From Pegea sp. RAD2-039 (taxonomy: Eukaryota > Chordata > Thaliacea > Salpida > Salpidae), in contig JAQGEQ010000186.1 of the NCBI GenBank assembly GCA_034620365.1, forward strand, positions 1,426,001 to 1,490,000: a stretch of DNA of 64,000 bases. Reading direction: 5' to 3'. Both the position numbers and the translations under genes were made by a program. The notes beneath the pieces are model-generated. The model saw nothing but the letters and a program-made list of their open reading frames with translations, was not told the DNA's origin and ran no database searches. This document shows positions 62,467 through 64,000 of the stretch, piece after piece. Each line of letters begins with the position of its first letter. Position 1 is the first letter of the stretch.

Positions 62467-63390
62467 ATGGATAGAAAGAATTCTTCAAATGAAAATATTT
62501 TATCCATTGCAAATTTATTTAAAGATAAAAATTATGTTTTAATAACACCAGAAAATTCTCAACCAAAAGAATCAGTTTTGTCATCACGTCTTTTTACTGT
62601 CACTAGCGACGCTTTTTTGAAAATCTGTCAGCAATTAAATTTAATAGAAAAAGACCCATCAAAAGAAGTTACTAAAAACTTTCAAGATGTTTCCACTACG
62701 ACTGATTTAGTAGCTGAAGATAAATCTACTCAAACAGAAATCTTGAAAGATTATGAAATCCCAAAACCTCTGCTGGTACAACAAAATACTCAAACTAATA
62801 TCTCACTTGGAAATGAGAGTTGGAATCATAAACGTCCAAAAATGATGAAGCAAGTAACTTCCCCGACTAAAATCAGAAAAATTGCTATGAAAAAGCAAAA
62901 GGTTGCTTCTAATAATTTTAATAATGAAAATGGAAAAAGAAAAAAGGTGAAATCTGTGAAAGTCTTCTCAAATACAAACAGAGAGATGAAATTAGAAAAT
63001 GAAGTTTTAAGATCTGAACAAGAAGTCTTAGGTGTAAGAAATGAAGCTGTGAAACCTTTAGATTATTCGATGGCAAAACTGAATTCAGCGAAACTATCTT
63101 TTTCAGAAAGGAATTATTCTTCTCCATTATTACCCAAACAAGACTTTCCTGGCTTGTATGACTTTCATCCAGCTTCTGGTTTTGATATGAGACAAGCAGC
63201 TCATTTTCCAGTATTAAATGGGTTTCAGACTACATCTTATCAGCCTTTTGGGTTAAATCCGACTTTAAATGGAGTTTATTCAAATATTCCGTCTTCTAGA
63301 GTAGATTTTAATCAATATTATTCTAACTCTTATAGTCCCATCGGTCAGACAATGAATTTTATAGATTTGGGAAATAATCACCCAAAATAA
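62467..63390 (+). CDS. Basic, disordered protein with two TQT (LC8-type) motifs
   Basis: Single-exon ORF of 307 residues starting at AAAAATGG. No globular family is recognised. KSTQTE at residues 86-91 and QNTQTN at 106-111 match the dynein light chain LC8 (DYNLL) anchor motif, spaced exactly 20 residues apart, with VSTTTD at 75-80 as a weaker third. Downstream are basic clusters, HKRPKMMK (121-128) and NGKRKKVKSVKV (155-166), that could be nuclear localisation signals. The C-terminal third is rich in Asn, Tyr, Phe, Pro and Ser (YQPFGLNPTLNGVYSN), like transcription-factor activation regions. I infer a nuclear or scaffold protein that LC8 could dimerise; both are predictions. The low Cys content and lack of hydrophobic spans argue against secretion. 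The composition fits a real coding region. Confidence 0.7.
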   Translation: MDRKNSSNENILSIANLFKDKNYVLITPENSQPKESVLSSRLFTVTSDAFLKICQQLNLIEKDPSKEVTKNFQDVSTTTDLVAEDKSTQTEILKDYEIPKPLLVQQNTQTNISLGNESWNHKRPKMMKQVTSPTKIRKIAMKKQKVASNNFNNENGKRKKVKSVKVFSNTNREMKLENEVLRSEQEVLGVRNEAVKPLDYSMAKLNSAKLSFSERNYSSPLLPKQDFPGLYDFHPASGFDMRQAAHFPVLNGFQTTSYQPFGLNPTLNGVYSNIPSSRVDFNQYYSNSYSPIGQTMNFIDLGNNHPK

Positions 63391-64000
63391 GAAGCAAAAA
63401 AATGAACTTGTTTCTTTTTAACTTTTTCTGGTTTGTTTAATAAATATTTAAAAAAATTTAACAAGTTTTTATTTTAGTTTTTAATGTTTTTATTTTTTGT
63501 TGTTTTAGATAAATTGACCTTGTTTTAAATTCCAAATAATGATTTTGAATTTGAAAAAATCATCGAAAAAGCAGAAAAATTCCTCGAAAAAAAATAAAAT
63601 CACAAAAATCTGACCTTATAAGATGAAATCAAGAAATAATCAAACTTCTAGTTGTTCCATCCAAGCTATCTCGTAGGTTTTCAATTCCTTTTAAACTTAG
63701 TTCACTTAAATCATCTAAGAAAAATACAAAATTTTTTAAGTAATGTTTATTTCTGACATTTATTTTCTTTCAGTTTTTTAAACTATAATGTTTTGAACTT
63801 GTTTATAAGTATTTTTATATCTTAGTTGACTTTAGAATTTAAACTTTATAGTAATCAACATTTAGCTTTTAAGAATGAAGTTTATTTATTATTATTGTAA
63901 AAAATGTTTAAAAGTAGAGTTTAGGAACAGAAGAAACTTTCGCCTCATATCAACTTCCGGTAAAGAGCACGCTCAGCTAAAAATCAACTTCTAAAGAAGG
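63391..64000. other. 3' flank and window end
   Basis: AT-rich 3' flank with AATAAA near 63438. The last 80 bases are richer in G+C (cgcctcatatcaacttccggtaaagagcacgctcagc) and may be the edge of another gene or repeat continuing beyond the window. Confidence 0.35.

Overview
This window is nuclear DNA of an AT-rich (roughly 28% G+C, judged by eye) invertebrate animal. Genes are multi-exonic, with mostly short GT-AG introns (about 45-130 nt) ending in TTTCAG-like acceptors. The gene set is metazoan: SRP68, DNAJB11, adhesion GPCR subfamily A, cyclin Y, AP-2 mu and SNX24. The species cannot be fixed from sequence alone. I built all exon models by hand, requiring matching splice phases and agreement with known families.

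Layout. 0.3-3.4 kb (-): SRP68 in 7 exons. 7.4-8.0 kb (+): a small single-pass membrane protein. 10.7-16.8 kb: two intronless paralogous seven-transmembrane receptors, head to head, with a SINE between them. 17-20 kb: gene-poor, with a second SINE type and two possible receptor relics. 22.2-24.0 kb (-): DNAJB11 in 9 exons. 26.5-33.4 kb (+): a complete 27-exon ADGRA-type adhesion GPCR. 34.1-36.0 kb (-): cyclin Y. 39.7-42.4 kb (-): AP-2 mu. 42.9-43.3 kb (-): an SNX22/24-like PX protein. 47.0-48.9 kb (-): a secreted proprotein with an acidic repeat, a furin-like site and a C-terminal region resembling neurotrophins. 51.1-57.6 kb (+): a proline- and tyrosine-motif-rich adaptor with a dead non-LTR retrotransposon in one intron. 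62.5-63.4 kb (+): a basic protein with two TQT motifs of the dynein light chain LC8-binding type.

Repeats are the other main theme. A tRNA-derived SINE of about 370 bp occurs in three long copies and one fragment, and at least one other SINE type is present. Many introns are expanded by tandem arrays: 35-bp, 24-bp, 21-bp and 11-bp units, and a degenerate TTCATCTTCTGATC family. The palindrome TGACGTCA occurs 12 times where about 0.4 would be expected, all between 29.5 and 60.2 kb. A related GTTGATGACGTA repeat appears to have become coding sequence, giving the acidic VDDV stretch of the secreted protein.

Functionally, SRP68 and DNAJB11 serve the secretory pathway, and AP-2 mu and the PX protein serve endocytic trafficking. 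Cyclin Y, ADGRA, the putative ligand and the tyrosine-motif adaptor are signalling genes. No operon-like organisation is seen.
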